Source: an uncultured Mycoplasmatota bacterium
GTDB lineage: Bacteria > Bacillota_I > Bacilli_A > RF39 > UBA660
Assembly: GCA_900546715.1 (NCBI GenBank)
Contig: UREA01000001.1
Coordinates: 1 to 64,000, forward strand
Length of the DNA: 64,000 bases
Direction: 5' to 3'
The notes beneath the pieces were generated by a model. The model saw only the letters and a program-made list of their open reading frames with translations. It made no database searches and was not told the DNA's origin. Below, piece by piece: positions 31,978 to 40,692 of the stretch. Every line of letters starts with the position of its first letter. The stretch's first letter is position 1. Made by a program: the position numbers and the translations under genes.

Positions 31978-33312
31978 ATGTATTTAAGTTATGAAAAATA
32001 TTTTGAAAAAGTCAAAAACGACATTTCAAATGAATCTGAAAGTATTGAAAGAAAGGTATATGAACTAATATCTTGTTACTTTAAAACAAATATTATTCCC
32101 ACAGAAAAATATAAAGAATATATCACTTTGGGAATAATTAATAGATATTATATGTATAAAGATGTATATTCCAAAATATCAACAAGTGAAGATTCATTTA
32201 CGAGCTATGCTATAAAAGATAATAACGGATATTATAATTTAGAAGATTTTTTATTAAATAGATTATTTAATAATTTAAAAAAAGTTTATATAAACCATGA
32301 TCCAAATGCTAATACTAACTATTATCAAACTCGTAATAAAGCTATTTACTTTACTCATGATGCTTTAAGTAAATATATTGTGGACATTCCCGATATTCCG
32401 GATAATATTAATGAGTATATTAAAAAATACTTTAATATGTTTATAGCTCAAGTATTTGACCATGAATTAGGTCATGCTCTAAAAATTAAATGTTCTAATG
32501 GTATTTCTATTTATCATGATAATAGAAACTTATTATATGAAAAATTAAGTGATGTGTTAGAAAAAAACAAAATAGAATTATTAGAAGATATTTCTTTAGA
32601 AAGAATAAAAAGTGATAATGAAATATTTATGGATATCCTACATGATTTGAGGACAATTTATAATAATAAATATAATAATATTATAAAAAATGATAATGAA
32701 ATTAATTTTAATGTTGGGTTAAATAATATGAGTTTACAAAAATATGAGTATATAAATGAATTATTTCAAGAAGTGGAATCAAGATATAATATGAATTCTT
32801 TTGATGAACCGAATTGTAAAAAATTTATTAGTGTTAAGGGTAGTTATCTCAATATAACTCGTCCATTTAGTGTTTATAGTGCAATTTATAATTATGGTGA
32901 TATAATGCTTTCATTAATTGGTTTAAAAGATTTCTTTCAAATAAATTATTTAGATTCTACTAAAGTATTACAAAAATTCAATAAGGATTATAAAAGAATA
33001 TCTAAAAGTATTTTTAATAATAATTTATCTGCTATAAATAATATAAATATAACTCTTGAAAAAATAATAAATAATCAATTAGAAAAAGATTATTTAAAAT
33101 TAGATTTATTTTTAACTAAATGTTATGAACAGAAAATAGATGAAATGTTAAAATCTAAAATAAGTATTGAGAAAATAGATAAATTAATAATAGATACTAG
33201 TAATATTATAAACAAACTTACTTTAAATAAATCTACTCAATTAGAACATACAGTTATTTTAAAAAATATCTTAAATAAATTAATATTTAAAAAAAGATTG
33301 TTAACCAAATAA
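31978..33312 (+). CDS. Putative zinc metalloprotease-like protein (HELGH)
   Basis: 444 residues with no signal peptide or membrane segment. The motif FDHELGHALKIKC at about 161-173 is a perfect HExxH zincin site (His162, Glu163, His166); NELFQEVESRY near 260 could supply the third zinc ligand, as in families with a downstream NExxxE helix. The rest is helical and Asn/Lys-rich with no recognised domain. AAAAGGAG precedes the ATG. Spo0A-type boxes upstream suggest expression at sporulation onset. The substrate and family are unknown. Confidence 0.7.
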   Translation: MYLSYEKYFEKVKNDISNESESIERKVYELISCYFKTNIIPTEKYKEYITLGIINRYYMYKDVYSKISTSEDSFTSYAIKDNNGYYNLEDFLLNRLFNNLKKVYINHDPNANTNYYQTRNKAIYFTHDALSKYIVDIPDIPDNINEYIKKYFNMFIAQVFDHELGHALKIKCSNGISIYHDNRNLLYEKLSDVLEKNKIELLEDISLERIKSDNEIFMDILHDLRTIYNNKYNNIIKNDNEINFNVGLNNMSLQKYEYINELFQEVESRYNMNSFDEPNCKKFISVKGSYLNITRPFSVYSAIYNYGDIMLSLIGLKDFFQINYLDSTKVLQKFNKDYKRISKSIFNNNLSAINNINITLEKIINNQLEKDYLKLDLFLTKCYEQKIDEMLKSKISIEKIDKLIIDTSNIINKLTLNKSTQLEHTVILKNILNKLIFKKRLLTK

Positions 33313-33330
33313 CAATCTATTTCTTTTTAT
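33295..33330 (+). terminator. Terminator over the stop of the HELGH gene
   Basis: AGATTGTTA and TAACAATCT form a 9-bp stem that includes the stop codon, followed by TATTTCTTTTT on the plus strand. Confidence 0.7.
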
Positions 33331-33964
33331 TTATTAATTTAGTTATTAAACAAGTAAAACTTACAATAAATATCACTATCCCTAAACATTCTAAATAAAA
33401 CATAACAGGACTTTGATTATAATCAAAAAACTTAAAATCTACAAGTAATAACATATCTTGCCATAATCTATGTTTAATAAAGGCATATATACCATAAATA
33501 ATAACAAGAATTAAAATAACATAAACCGCATATTCAAAGTTGCTATTTTTTAATTTGTTTTTCATTTTATAAACAAAGGCATTTAGATGCATTCCTATGT
33601 GAATTGCCATAAGTATAAAACACCAAGATGTTGCTATTAAATGAAGTCTTCTACCAATATTAGTTGTAGTAATTCCTAAAAATGCAAATACTTCACTAGA
33701 TATCATAATACTACTAATCATCGTACCAAGCATAGCTATAAGTAATAAAGCATCAATTACTAAACTAAATATCCTCCCAAAATTATACTTTCCTTTAAAT
33801 AAATTTTTATAATAACGATAATTTATTATGTGATGGATTATAAATAAAACAAAGGTAGTTATTCCTATATATTCATGAATTTTATTATCCGTAATATGAT
33901 AACCCATTAGGATAATTATTAAAATAAACATTATTATATCAATTATAATTCTTAATTTTTTCAT
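33317..33964 (-). CDS. DUF4405-like membrane protein
   Basis: About 215 residues with five or six membrane helices. Conserved-looking histidines sit in helices: HEYIGITTFVLFIIHHIINY and MAIHIGMHLNAF, plus the basic motif KGKYNFGR. This layout matches the cytochrome-b-like DUF4405 family, where histidines may hold haem; that role is not shown here. The start ATG overlaps the frameshifted csaA stop (TAATATG), so translation depended on csaA and may be affected by its frameshift. Confidence 0.78.
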   Translation of the reverse strand: MKKLRIIIDIIMFILIIILMGYHITDNKIHEYIGITTFVLFIIHHIINYRYYKNLFKGKYNFGRIFSLVIDALLLIAMLGTMISSIMISSEVFAFLGITTTNIGRRLHLIATSWCFILMAIHIGMHLNAFVYKMKNKLKNSNFEYAVYVILILVIIYGIYAFIKHRLWQDMLLLVDFKFFDYNQSPVMFYLECLGIVIFIVSFTCLITKLINKKK

Positions 33965-33965
33965 A

Positions 33966-34291
33966 TTAATCAACCATTGCTCCATTTGCGACTAATTTAT
34001 CGGTTGTAAGAAGTACTACACCATCTGGTGTTTCTGCACCTAGTACTAAAACTTCACTTTTAACTTCACTTACCTTAAGTGGTGGAAAATTAACTACTGC
34101 TACAACTTGTTTACCAATTAAATCACTTGGTTCATAAAGTTTAGTTATTTGTGCCGAAGTATTTTTAATACGGCATCTCCAAAATCAATCCTCATTTTAT
34201 ATGCGGGTTTTCTTGCTCCTTTATTTATACTAGCATCAATTATTGTTCCAACTTTTAATTCTATTTTTTTAAAATCATCTAAACTTATCAT
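33966..34291 (-). pseudogene. csaA: csaA (tRNA-binding chaperone-like) with one frameshift
   Basis: The first part reads ISLDDFKKIELKVGTII through ARKPAYKMRIDFGDAVLK, the CsaA/EMAP tRNA-binding fold. After five A the frame runs into a TAA; one extra A restores NTSAQITKLYEPSDLIGKQV, VVNFPPLKVSEVKSEVLVLG and GAMVD to the expected end, giving the full ~108-residue family length. A one-base loss in an A-run, transcriptional slippage or a base error are the options. It lies in an operon between the 91-residue gene and the DUF4405 gene. Confidence 0.85.
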
Positions 34292-34294
34292 AAA

Positions 34295-34570
34295 TCACCC
34301 ATATAACCTTTTCAAATATATTTTTTTATCATCATGTATAATCACAATAATATCTTGATCATCTTTATCTTGAATATTTTTACCGTAGATACTATCTAGT
34401 GGTCCAAAACTAAGTAAATATAAAATATTTAATAATTCTTCATGCATAATTATTTTATCATGAACTACCGGATTATATCCCGCAAATTCTATATTTAGAA
34501 TATATTCCTTTTCTAAATCTTTTAATGTATATTTAAATTTATCAATATTTATAATTTCTAAAGTTTTCAT
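34295..34570 (-). CDS. Protein of unknown function in the dgkA operon
   Basis: 91 residues, cytoplasmic, mixed strands and helices (EYILNIEFAGYNPVVHDKII, then HDDKKIYLKRLYG). Not recognised. Its ATG overlaps the stop of the LRR-like gene (TAATG), so they are co-translated. It ends with TGA, one of the clear TGA stops in the window. csaA follows three bases later. Confidence 0.7.
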   Translation of the reverse strand: MKTLEIINIDKFKYTLKDLEKEYILNIEFAGYNPVVHDKIIMHEELLNILYLLSFGPLDSIYGKNIQDKDDQDIIVIIHDDKKIYLKRLYG

Positions 34571-35865
34571 TATCTTCCTCTGCCTCCGTTTAATCTCGGA
34601 GCATTTAATTCTTCTAAATTAGTATCCATCATTAAAAATCCCCCTCCAACACTTTCAAGTTCTGGAAAATCAGCACTCTTTAAAACAGTAGTATAATTCA
34701 TAAAATTATTTCCTATAACTTTAACCTTCGGCAAATATATTGTTAACATCGAATTATTAGAATATAAGAAGTTATCTCCAATTGCCTCAGCATTTGCTAA
34801 ATCTATTTGTTCTAATGTTTTATTATGTCTTAAAAAGTTATCTCCAATTACTTTTACTATATTATTAATAAGTCCAATTATTTGATTGTATTTATTAATA
34901 ATTATTTGAATCTCACCATTTTCTGTTATAATTATAATTCTTTTATTTTCTCCTTCATTTATAATACTTATCTTTACTATATCTTTTATAGTATCAGCTA
35001 AAGAGTCTCTTAAAAAATCATCATACACACTAATTTTTTTATTCACTAAATCTAATACAAAATAATCCATTATTACATATTTTTCATGAGCATACTCTTT
35101 TACTTCAAAATTATCAACAATAATATTATCGGGACAATAATATATGTTATTAAATTCAAAATTATATTTATAATATTTACCATCAGTTGCTTTAACATAA
35201 CCGGGGATATCTAATTTTTTATTAAAAATTCTTTGTTCCAAACCATAATATTTTGCAAAACTATCAGTTAAACCAGGAATAATATTATCTAAATTATTCG
35301 AAAAAGTAGCATCAGGATCATTAACTGAATGATTATATCTGTTTTTAATTGATAAAGTGTGAGCATCATCTTTAGTAAACTGAATACTTATCACACTTGT
35401 TCCATATAAATCTTGCCTTTTAGGATTTTTAAAATCTTCTCTTTTTATATCATCTACATTTTCTTTAACCGCAAAGAAGACAAAAGATGATTCAAGTCTA
35501 TTTAACCAAAAGAAACAAAGTTCTTCTCCAGGTGCATAATATTTTTTAAACTTGGTCATATCTTCTTCACTCTTACACTCATATAAAATATAACCGGCTT
35601 CCCTAAGTAATTCACTAGGTGTTTTATCACTACGCATTACAAAATTATTTTCCACATCAACAAAGCTATAAATAAAATTTTTAAAATCATATTCTAGATT
35701 ATTGGCTACAATATCTTGACATAGATAATGACTTTCATGAAAATTATTTAATAGTATTTGGGATAATAAACCACGCTTTTCAAGCAAGCTCGGAAATAAA
35801 TCACGGCATAAATGCATCATATCTTCGCCGTATTTTTTCTTGATAATTTTTAAATCTTCTGTCAT
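34570..35865 (-). CDS. Protein with C-terminal leucine-rich-type repeats
   Basis: 431 residues. The first ~320 residues are not recognised; they contain Cys and aromatic residues but no motif I can name. The last ~100 show about four ~23-residue repeats built on an IGDNFL/IxLPxx pattern (LEQIDLANAEAIGDNFLYSN, then TIYLPKVKVIGNNFM), like BspA-type LRR_5 repeats. There is no signal peptide, so it is probably cytoplasmic. AAGGAG precedes the ATG. It is the second gene of the dgkA operon. Confidence 0.75.
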   Translation of the reverse strand: MTEDLKIIKKKYGEDMMHLCRDLFPSLLEKRGLLSQILLNNFHESHYLCQDIVANNLEYDFKNFIYSFVDVENNFVMRSDKTPSELLREAGYILYECKSEEDMTKFKKYYAPGEELCFFWLNRLESSFVFFAVKENVDDIKREDFKNPKRQDLYGTSVISIQFTKDDAHTLSIKNRYNHSVNDPDATFSNNLDNIIPGLTDSFAKYYGLEQRIFNKKLDIPGYVKATDGKYYKYNFEFNNIYYCPDNIIVDNFEVKEYAHEKYVIMDYFVLDLVNKKISVYDDFLRDSLADTIKDIVKISIINEGENKRIIIITENGEIQIIINKYNQIIGLINNIVKVIGDNFLRHNKTLEQIDLANAEAIGDNFLYSNNSMLTIYLPKVKVIGNNFMNYTTVLKSADFPELESVGGGFLMMDTNLEELNAPRLNGGRGR

Positions 35866-35874
35866 TTGTTCTCC

Positions 35875-36237
35875 TTAAAATAATGCTATTATCTTTGGTA
35901 AAAAGATGATTAAACCAACAACTGCAGAACCAATAGCAAATACAAGTACTCCACCAGCAGATACATCTTTAGCAAGTTTTGCTCTTTCATCCTTTTCTGG
36001 CATAGCAATATTTACTACTTGTTCAATTGCGGTATTAAACATCTCTCCACCAATAACTATTGAAAACCAACAAATACAAACAATCCATTCGGTTACACTT
36101 ATCTTAAAAATTATTCCCATAATTATAACCAGTAACATAATTGATACATGAATTTTCATATTTCTCTCAGTCCAAAATGCTGAAGCAATACCAATAAATG
36201 CATATTTAAAACTATTAATTAATTTCTTATTTTTCAT
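35875..36237 (-). CDS. dgkA: Diacylglycerol/undecaprenol kinase DgkA
   Basis: Small integral membrane kinase, 120 residues, three membrane helices. SFKYAFIGIASAFWTERNMK at the N-terminus and the active-site helix GGEMFNTAIEQVVN match the DgkA family; the usual AELxNTAIE reads GEMFNTAIE. In Gram-positives it phosphorylates undecaprenol, recycling the lipid carrier. The start is the ATG after GGATGTG; six upstream codons are not needed. Confidence 0.92.
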   Translation of the reverse strand: MKNKKLINSFKYAFIGIASAFWTERNMKIHVSIMLLVIIMGIIFKISVTEWIVCICWFSIVIGGEMFNTAIEQVVNIAMPEKDERAKLAKDVSAGGVLVFAIGSAVVGLIIFLPKIIALF

Positions 36238-36270
36238 AAATAACACATCCAACAAAATTATAACATAATA

Positions 36271-36302
36271 TAAAGAAAAATGCCTTAAATTTAAGACATT
36301 TT
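36271..36302 (-). terminator. Terminator of the flavodoxin gene cluster
   Basis: AATGTCTTAAA and TTTAAGGCATT form a stem followed by TTTTTCTTT on the minus strand. Confidence 0.65.
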
Positions 36303-36948
36303 ATAAACCTAAAGAATCAATCCATTCTTCGACATCACTCATAGCACGATTAACATTATCACCTAAAACGGTAAAACCATCCGTTACTGTTGCATCTGGT
36401 TCTAATTCTCTAATTGTTTCAACAGTTCTAGATAATCCACTACCACCAGAGGTATTAAATGGTGCTATAGTTTTTCCAGATAAATCATAAGTATCAAAGA
36501 ATGTATAAATAATCATTGGCATATCGCCCCACCAATTAGGGTATCCAATAAAAATAGTATCATAATCCTCTATATCAATATTTAAATCATTAAATTCTGG
36601 TCTAGCATCACTTTGTTGTTCTTCCTGAGCTACATCTAAAAGATCATTGTAATCTTCTGGATAAGCAACAGTTGGTTCAAGTGCTATGATATCTCCACCA
36701 ACATAATTGTGAATAAAGTTAGCTAATATTTCTGTATTACCACTATTAGAAAAATATACTACTAATGTAGATAATTCATCTGTTTCATTATCATTATTAT
36801 TATTTTCATTATTAACATTATTATTGTTATTATTAACTGGAGATTTTTCATTTTTTTCTTCACTATCTCTAGTAAATAAGTAAATTCCGCCACCAATTAA
36901 TACAAGTACTACTAAAACTATTATTAAAACTAATACTTTTTTATTCAT
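36301..36948 (-). CDS. Membrane-anchored flavodoxin
   Basis: One N-terminal membrane helix (VLVLIIVLVVLVLIGGGIYL), an Asn-rich linker, then a flavodoxin domain from about residue 60. The FMN phosphate loop is YFSNSGNTE, the second loop GYPNWWGDMP and the third NTSGGSGLSR. It is thus a surface-tethered FMN protein, probably an electron carrier or quinone-type reductase of the Flavodoxin_4 group. It follows a soluble flavodoxin gene by 18 bases in the same operon. Confidence 0.88.
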   Translation of the reverse strand: MNKKVLVLIIVLVVLVLIGGGIYLFTRDSEEKNEKSPVNNNNNNVNNENNNNDNETDELSTLVVYFSNSGNTEILANFIHNYVGGDIIALEPTVAYPEDYNDLLDVAQEEQQSDARPEFNDLNIDIEDYDTIFIGYPNWWGDMPMIIYTFFDTYDLSGKTIAPFNTSGGSGLSRTVETIRELEPDATVTDGFTVLGDNVNRAMSDVEEWIDSLGL

Positions 36949-36966
36949 TTAACCATTCCTTTCAAA

Positions 36967-37431
36967 TTAAGTTAACCAATTTTGAATTTCTTCATTATCT
37001 AAATAACTTGATAATAATTTTCCACTAATAATATCTAAATTAGGATATTCTCTTTTTAAGTAAGTAACACTAGTATTGATATTAGAGCCACCAGAAGTTG
37101 CAAATAAATATATTTTTTTATTTTCTAAATTATTTTCTTCAATAAATGTATTAATTATCCTTGGAGGTACTCCCCACCAGATAGGATAACCAATTAATAC
37201 TGTATTATAATTAGATAAATCAATTTTTTCTTTAACTTCTGGTCTAGATGCTGGATTATCATTTTCTTTTGATGAACGACTTGTTTTGTCCATCCAATTT
37301 AAATCAGCATCACTATAACTTTCTGCTGGTTCTATTTCAAATAAATCAGCATTAATCATATGAGCTAGATTGCGAGCAACATTTTTAGTTGTTCCACTAG
37401 CCGAAAAATAACACACTATCGTTTTATTCAT
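36967..37431 (-). CDS. Flavodoxin
   Basis: 154 residues, soluble. FMN loops are YFSASGTTKNVA at the start, IGYPIWWGVPP in the middle and ATSGGSNINT later, giving a full Flavodoxin_4-type domain. The ATG overlaps the cupin stop by eight bases; an upstream start three codons earlier is possible. Paralogous to the membrane-anchored flavodoxin downstream. The cluster with a cupin suggests a small redox or detoxification unit. Confidence 0.92.
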   Translation of the reverse strand: MNKTIVCYFSASGTTKNVARNLAHMINADLFEIEPAESYSDADLNWMDKTSRSSKENDNPASRPEVKEKIDLSNYNTVLIGYPIWWGVPPRIINTFIEENNLENKKIYLFATSGGSNINTSVTYLKREYPNLDIISGKLLSSYLDNEEIQNWLT

Positions 37432-37861
37432 TTGAGCCACCTAAAGTGTTATAATATTTATCATTTACTTTTTCTAACCACTCATTAGAAGTATTTTCTC
37501 CAGGAACTTCAATGGAAATATGACTAAACCAAGAGTCTTTCTTAGCCCCATGCCAATGTTTTACATTTGCAGGTATTACTATTACTTTACCTGGTTCTAA
37601 ACTAATGGCTTCTTTTCCTTCTTCTTGATACCATCCAAAACCTGCAGTACAAATAAGTATTTGACCACCACCAATATCTGCATGATGAATATGCCAATTA
37701 TTACGGCATCCTGCCTCAAATGTCACATTAGCTAAAAACAAAGGACTTGTTTTATCTACTAATGGATTTAGATAACTTTTCCCAATAAAATACGCAGCAA
37801 AAGCATCATTAGGTTCTCCTTTCCCAAATACATTAACACGCTCAAATTCTTTTTCGTTCAT
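37424..37861 (-). CDS. Cupin-domain protein
   Basis: 145 residues with one conserved beta-barrel. Metal ligands are visible in NNWHIHHADIGGGQ and in IPANVKHWHGAKKDSWFSH. Close relatives are annotated as cupin proteins near carboxymuconolactone decarboxylases or flavodoxins; the reaction is unknown. It is the first gene of the cupin-flavodoxin-flavodoxin run. Confidence 0.88.
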   Translation of the reverse strand: MNEKEFERVNVFGKGEPNDAFAAYFIGKSYLNPLVDKTSPLFLANVTFEAGCRNNWHIHHADIGGGQILICTAGFGWYQEEGKEAISLEPGKVIVIPANVKHWHGAKKDSWFSHISIEVPGENTSNEWLEKVNDKYYNTLGGSNE

Positions 37862-37900
37862 TTTTTCTCCTCCTAAAAAAATCTATTTAAGTTTATAATT

Positions 37901-38380
37901 TTATTTTTCCCACCTTACATTTACATTACCTATTCCTACAGCAGTTTTTAAATTGCTTGTATTTTCTATATGGCCAATTTTAGTATATGAATAACTTGTA
38001 TTAAATGATTCATAAAATAAAACTAGACAATCATCACCATAAAGCATTATATCACCAGCATTTATATATCCTATTCTTTCACTATTTGTTGGCAAATTTT
38101 CATCCAAATAATAATACTTTTCATTACCATTAAGTTCACTCATTTCTACATCCATTGGTAACATATCCACTAAAGCTTTAGCAGTTGCATTATTTTCTAA
38201 TACAACTTCAAATTCACTTCCATTAATATTTAATTTCATAACATTATCCTCCGTTTCATTATTTATATTTGTGTTGATAACTGCATTATTTAGGGCATCA
38301 TTTTCAAATTTTTTATAAATAAACCAAAATAAAACTGTCCCTAATAATAATATAATAACAATTATAATTACTTTTTTCAT
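37901..38380 (-). CDS. Membrane-anchored cyclophilin-like protein
   Basis: One N-terminal membrane helix, then a ~115-residue domain: MKLNINGSEFEVVLENNATA, AKALVDMLPMDVEMSELNG, GDIMLYGDDCLVLFYESF and YTKIGHIENTSNL. This matches the bacterial cyclophilin-like fold (Cyclophil_like2), which is not a proven isomerase. Position next to a cupin/flavodoxin group is common in gut Firmicutes, as far as I recall. Confidence 0.85.
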   Translation of the reverse strand: MKKVIIIVIILLLGTVLFWFIYKKFENDALNNAVINTNINNETEDNVMKLNINGSEFEVVLENNATAKALVDMLPMDVEMSELNGNEKYYYLDENLPTNSERIGYINAGDIMLYGDDCLVLFYESFNTSYSYTKIGHIENTSNLKTAVGIGNVNVRWEK

Positions 38381-38552
38381 ATTCCATCCTATATTAATAT
38401 CATATCATTTAAAGCTAACTTCAAGTCAAGAAAAAAGAAGAAATTTTATTCTTCTTGATGTTAAGTAATCTTTAAAACTGATATTTAAATCACATATTGA
38501 TAGACTTTTTAATAGTTGTTGTGTATAATTAAATTAGAAAGAAGACTAAATT

Positions 38553-39035
38553 TTGAAAAAGGTTATTGCATCATTATTAATTATAACTAGTTTGTTTTTA
38601 CTTACTGGCTGTGAATCTGATAAAGAATATACTATTGATGATTTAACTATTACTTTACCTAGTTCTTTTACAAAGCAAGATATGACTGGTTTTTTAGCTT
38701 ATTTAGAAAATGATGAAGCTGGAATCACAGTAGCAGAAGAAACATTTACTGACTTAGAAGCAATAGGATTAAATAGTGAATCTACTTTAGAAGATTATGC
38801 AGCTGCAGTAATGGCCAGTAATGATACTGAATATGAATTAAATAATGCCGAAGATTACATTTATTTTTACTATGATTCAACAGTAGATGGCACTGACTAT
38901 CATTATATGGCTGCCTTATTTAAAGGTAATGATGAATTTTATTTAATAAACTTCTTCTGTTTTGCAGAAGATAGCGAAAAATATGATTTAATATTTAAAA
39001 ATTGGGCTGATACAATAATAATAAATAATATTTAA
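38553..39035 (+). CDS. Lipoprotein of unknown function
   Basis: Signal peptide and lipobox LLTGC at residue 20, then a ~140-residue acidic domain beginning YTIDDLTITLPSSFTK, with TVDGTDYHYMAALFKGNDEF later. Similar lipoproteins of gut Firmicutes have no known role. The start is TTG; the ribosome-binding site is weak (AGAAAG). It is one of the few plus-strand genes and is a single-gene unit with its own terminator. Confidence 0.85.
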   Translation: MKKVIASLLIITSLFLLTGCESDKEYTIDDLTITLPSSFTKQDMTGFLAYLENDEAGITVAEETFTDLEAIGLNSESTLEDYAAAVMASNDTEYELNNAEDYIYFYYDSTVDGTDYHYMAALFKGNDEFYLINFFCFAEDSEKYDLIFKNWADTIIINNI

Positions 39036-39061
39036 TAAAAACTATTTTTTATAAGAAATTT

Positions 39062-39098
39062 AAAAGATATGAAATTAATAAAAGTTTCATATCTTTTT
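39062..39098 (+). terminator. Terminator of the plus-strand lipoprotein gene
   Basis: AAAAGATATGAAA and TTTCATATCTTTT form a 13-bp stem followed by T residues. Confidence 0.85.
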
Positions 39099-39132
39099 AT
39101 TTAAAAGAAAACACCTCATTTATAATTAAATG

Positions 39133-40566
39133 TTATAGTTTAAATTTATACAAATTAACATCATATTTTTCCAACAAGTTATATTCTTGAAGCAACTTAA
39201 TAATTTCAGAAGCTCTCGATTTTCTTATATTTAATAATAATTCAATATCCCGTCTACTAAAATTATTGTTATAAGTATATTTTTCAAAAATTTTCAAAAT
39301 ATTTTGATAAGTATTTTTATTAATAGTAGATGGCAATTTTTTATACATTTGCAACATAAAATAATCGTAATCATCAACTATATTTTTTTGATTTCTATTT
39401 TCATTTATTTCCGAATCAAATTCATATCCCTTGTTTGGGAGTATTACTTTAAATGAAGATGAATCCGATAAAAAATTTGGCTTAATATTAAAATCATCAT
39501 AGCAATTAATTATTCTTATAAAGCCACTTCCTCTTTTATCCATAAAATGCAATCTACTAAATATATCAGAAATTACACGATTTCTTCTCATAGAAGCAAC
39601 TTTTGTAATATCCATATTTTGAATAATATTTCCATCTACCATTCCTCCTGGAGATGTAATTTCAAGTCTATTATCATACATATCTACATGTATTTCAGCC
39701 CCTATTATTTGATAATCACGATGAATAATGGCGTTAACTAATGCTTCTCTTATAGCTTTGGTTGGATAATCTTCATATTCAACACGTTTCATTCCTTTAA
39801 TATTCCAACTTTTTTTAGAATTGTTTTTAATAAAAGTTTCAGCGTTTTCTAATAAAGATATAATACTTCCAACATACTCTTTATCATCAATGGCATCTTC
39901 ATTTTTTAGTCCTTTTATATTTCCGTTCCAACGGGTACAAACTATTTTAGAATTTGGCGATAATCCTTGATCAGATAATAAAACACCACCATTAGTTACT
40001 TTACCGTTTTTATCTATTAATTCAAATGATATTAAATCTTTCTCTTCTAATTCCTTATCAGTTTCTTTTTTTAATGTAGCACTTAACAATGTAAAGCTGA
40101 TATCTGAAATTGTATATTTGCTAGGAAGTTCATCATAGGTTATATTTTGCCCTTTTAATATTAAATTGTCTAAAACATGTTTTGGAGCAACTATAGATTG
40201 ATTCCCAGATCTAATATAAACTTCTTTTTTTCCATTAATATTTAAATAATATGGTGTTTTAGGCCCATCGCCAACATTAACCACTATAAAATCTTTATTA
40301 TTCTCTTGAAAAGAATTAATTTCATATCTCGGTAACGGATCAATATGTGCATTTATAAATTCTGTTATTTTTTCTGAATCATAAACTACATTTTCTAAGC
40401 CAACTGCCATCATATCAACATCTCTAACCCCAAAAATTATTGTGCCTCCTGATGTATTGGCAAAAGCAGATATTGATTTCAACCAATTTTTAGCCTTTTT
40501 TTCCTCTAGTTTTTCTTTAAATTCAATGTGTGTAGCTTCTATTTTTTGAAAATCTTTTAATTTCAT
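39133..40566 (-). CDS. AlbA_2/HATPase-type ATP-binding regulator
   Basis: 477 residues in three parts: an AlbA_2 (Schlafen-related) domain (ESTHIEFKEKL-like start, SAFANTSGGTIIFGV), a GHKL-type ATPase region (KAIREALVNAIIHRDY, LEITSPGGM, RGSGFIRI), and a C-terminal winged helix (FSRRDIELLLNIRKSRASEI). Such proteins are usually annotated as DNA-binding ATP-binding proteins and their role is poorly defined; some accompany phage defence. Three copies of a 21-bp repeat lie just upstream and are probably its own operator. Confidence 0.85.
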   Translation of the reverse strand: MKLKDFQKIEATHIEFKEKLEEKKAKNWLKSISAFANTSGGTIIFGVRDVDMMAVGLENVVYDSEKITEFINAHIDPLPRYEINSFQENNKDFIVVNVGDGPKTPYYLNINGKKEVYIRSGNQSIVAPKHVLDNLILKGQNITYDELPSKYTISDISFTLLSATLKKETDKELEEKDLISFELIDKNGKVTNGGVLLSDQGLSPNSKIVCTRWNGNIKGLKNEDAIDDKEYVGSIISLLENAETFIKNNSKKSWNIKGMKRVEYEDYPTKAIREALVNAIIHRDYQIIGAEIHVDMYDNRLEITSPGGMVDGNIIQNMDITKVASMRRNRVISDIFSRLHFMDKRGSGFIRIINCYDDFNIKPNFLSDSSSFKVILPNKGYEFDSEINENRNQKNIVDDYDYFMLQMYKKLPSTINKNTYQNILKIFEKYTYNNNFSRRDIELLLNIRKSRASEIIKLLQEYNLLEKYDVNLYKFKL

Positions 40567-40631
40567 CCAAAATCCTTTCTTTATTTGTAATCTATAACAA
40601 TATTATAATATAATTTTTTTAAACTTACTAC

Positions 40632-40686
40632 AAAAACCGGACGATTTCGTTCAAAAACCGGACGATTTCGTTCGAAAACCGGAAGG
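40632..40686. repeat. 21-bp direct repeats upstream of the AlbA_2 regulator
   Basis: Units AAAAACCGGACGATTTCGTTC-type start at 40632, 40653 and, truncated after the CCGG, at 40674. The core is CCGGACGATTTCG. The 21-bp period is two helical turns, so sites lie on one face of the DNA. They fall between the CDF gene and the regulator start. Confidence 0.85.
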
Positions 40687-40692
40687 TTAAAT

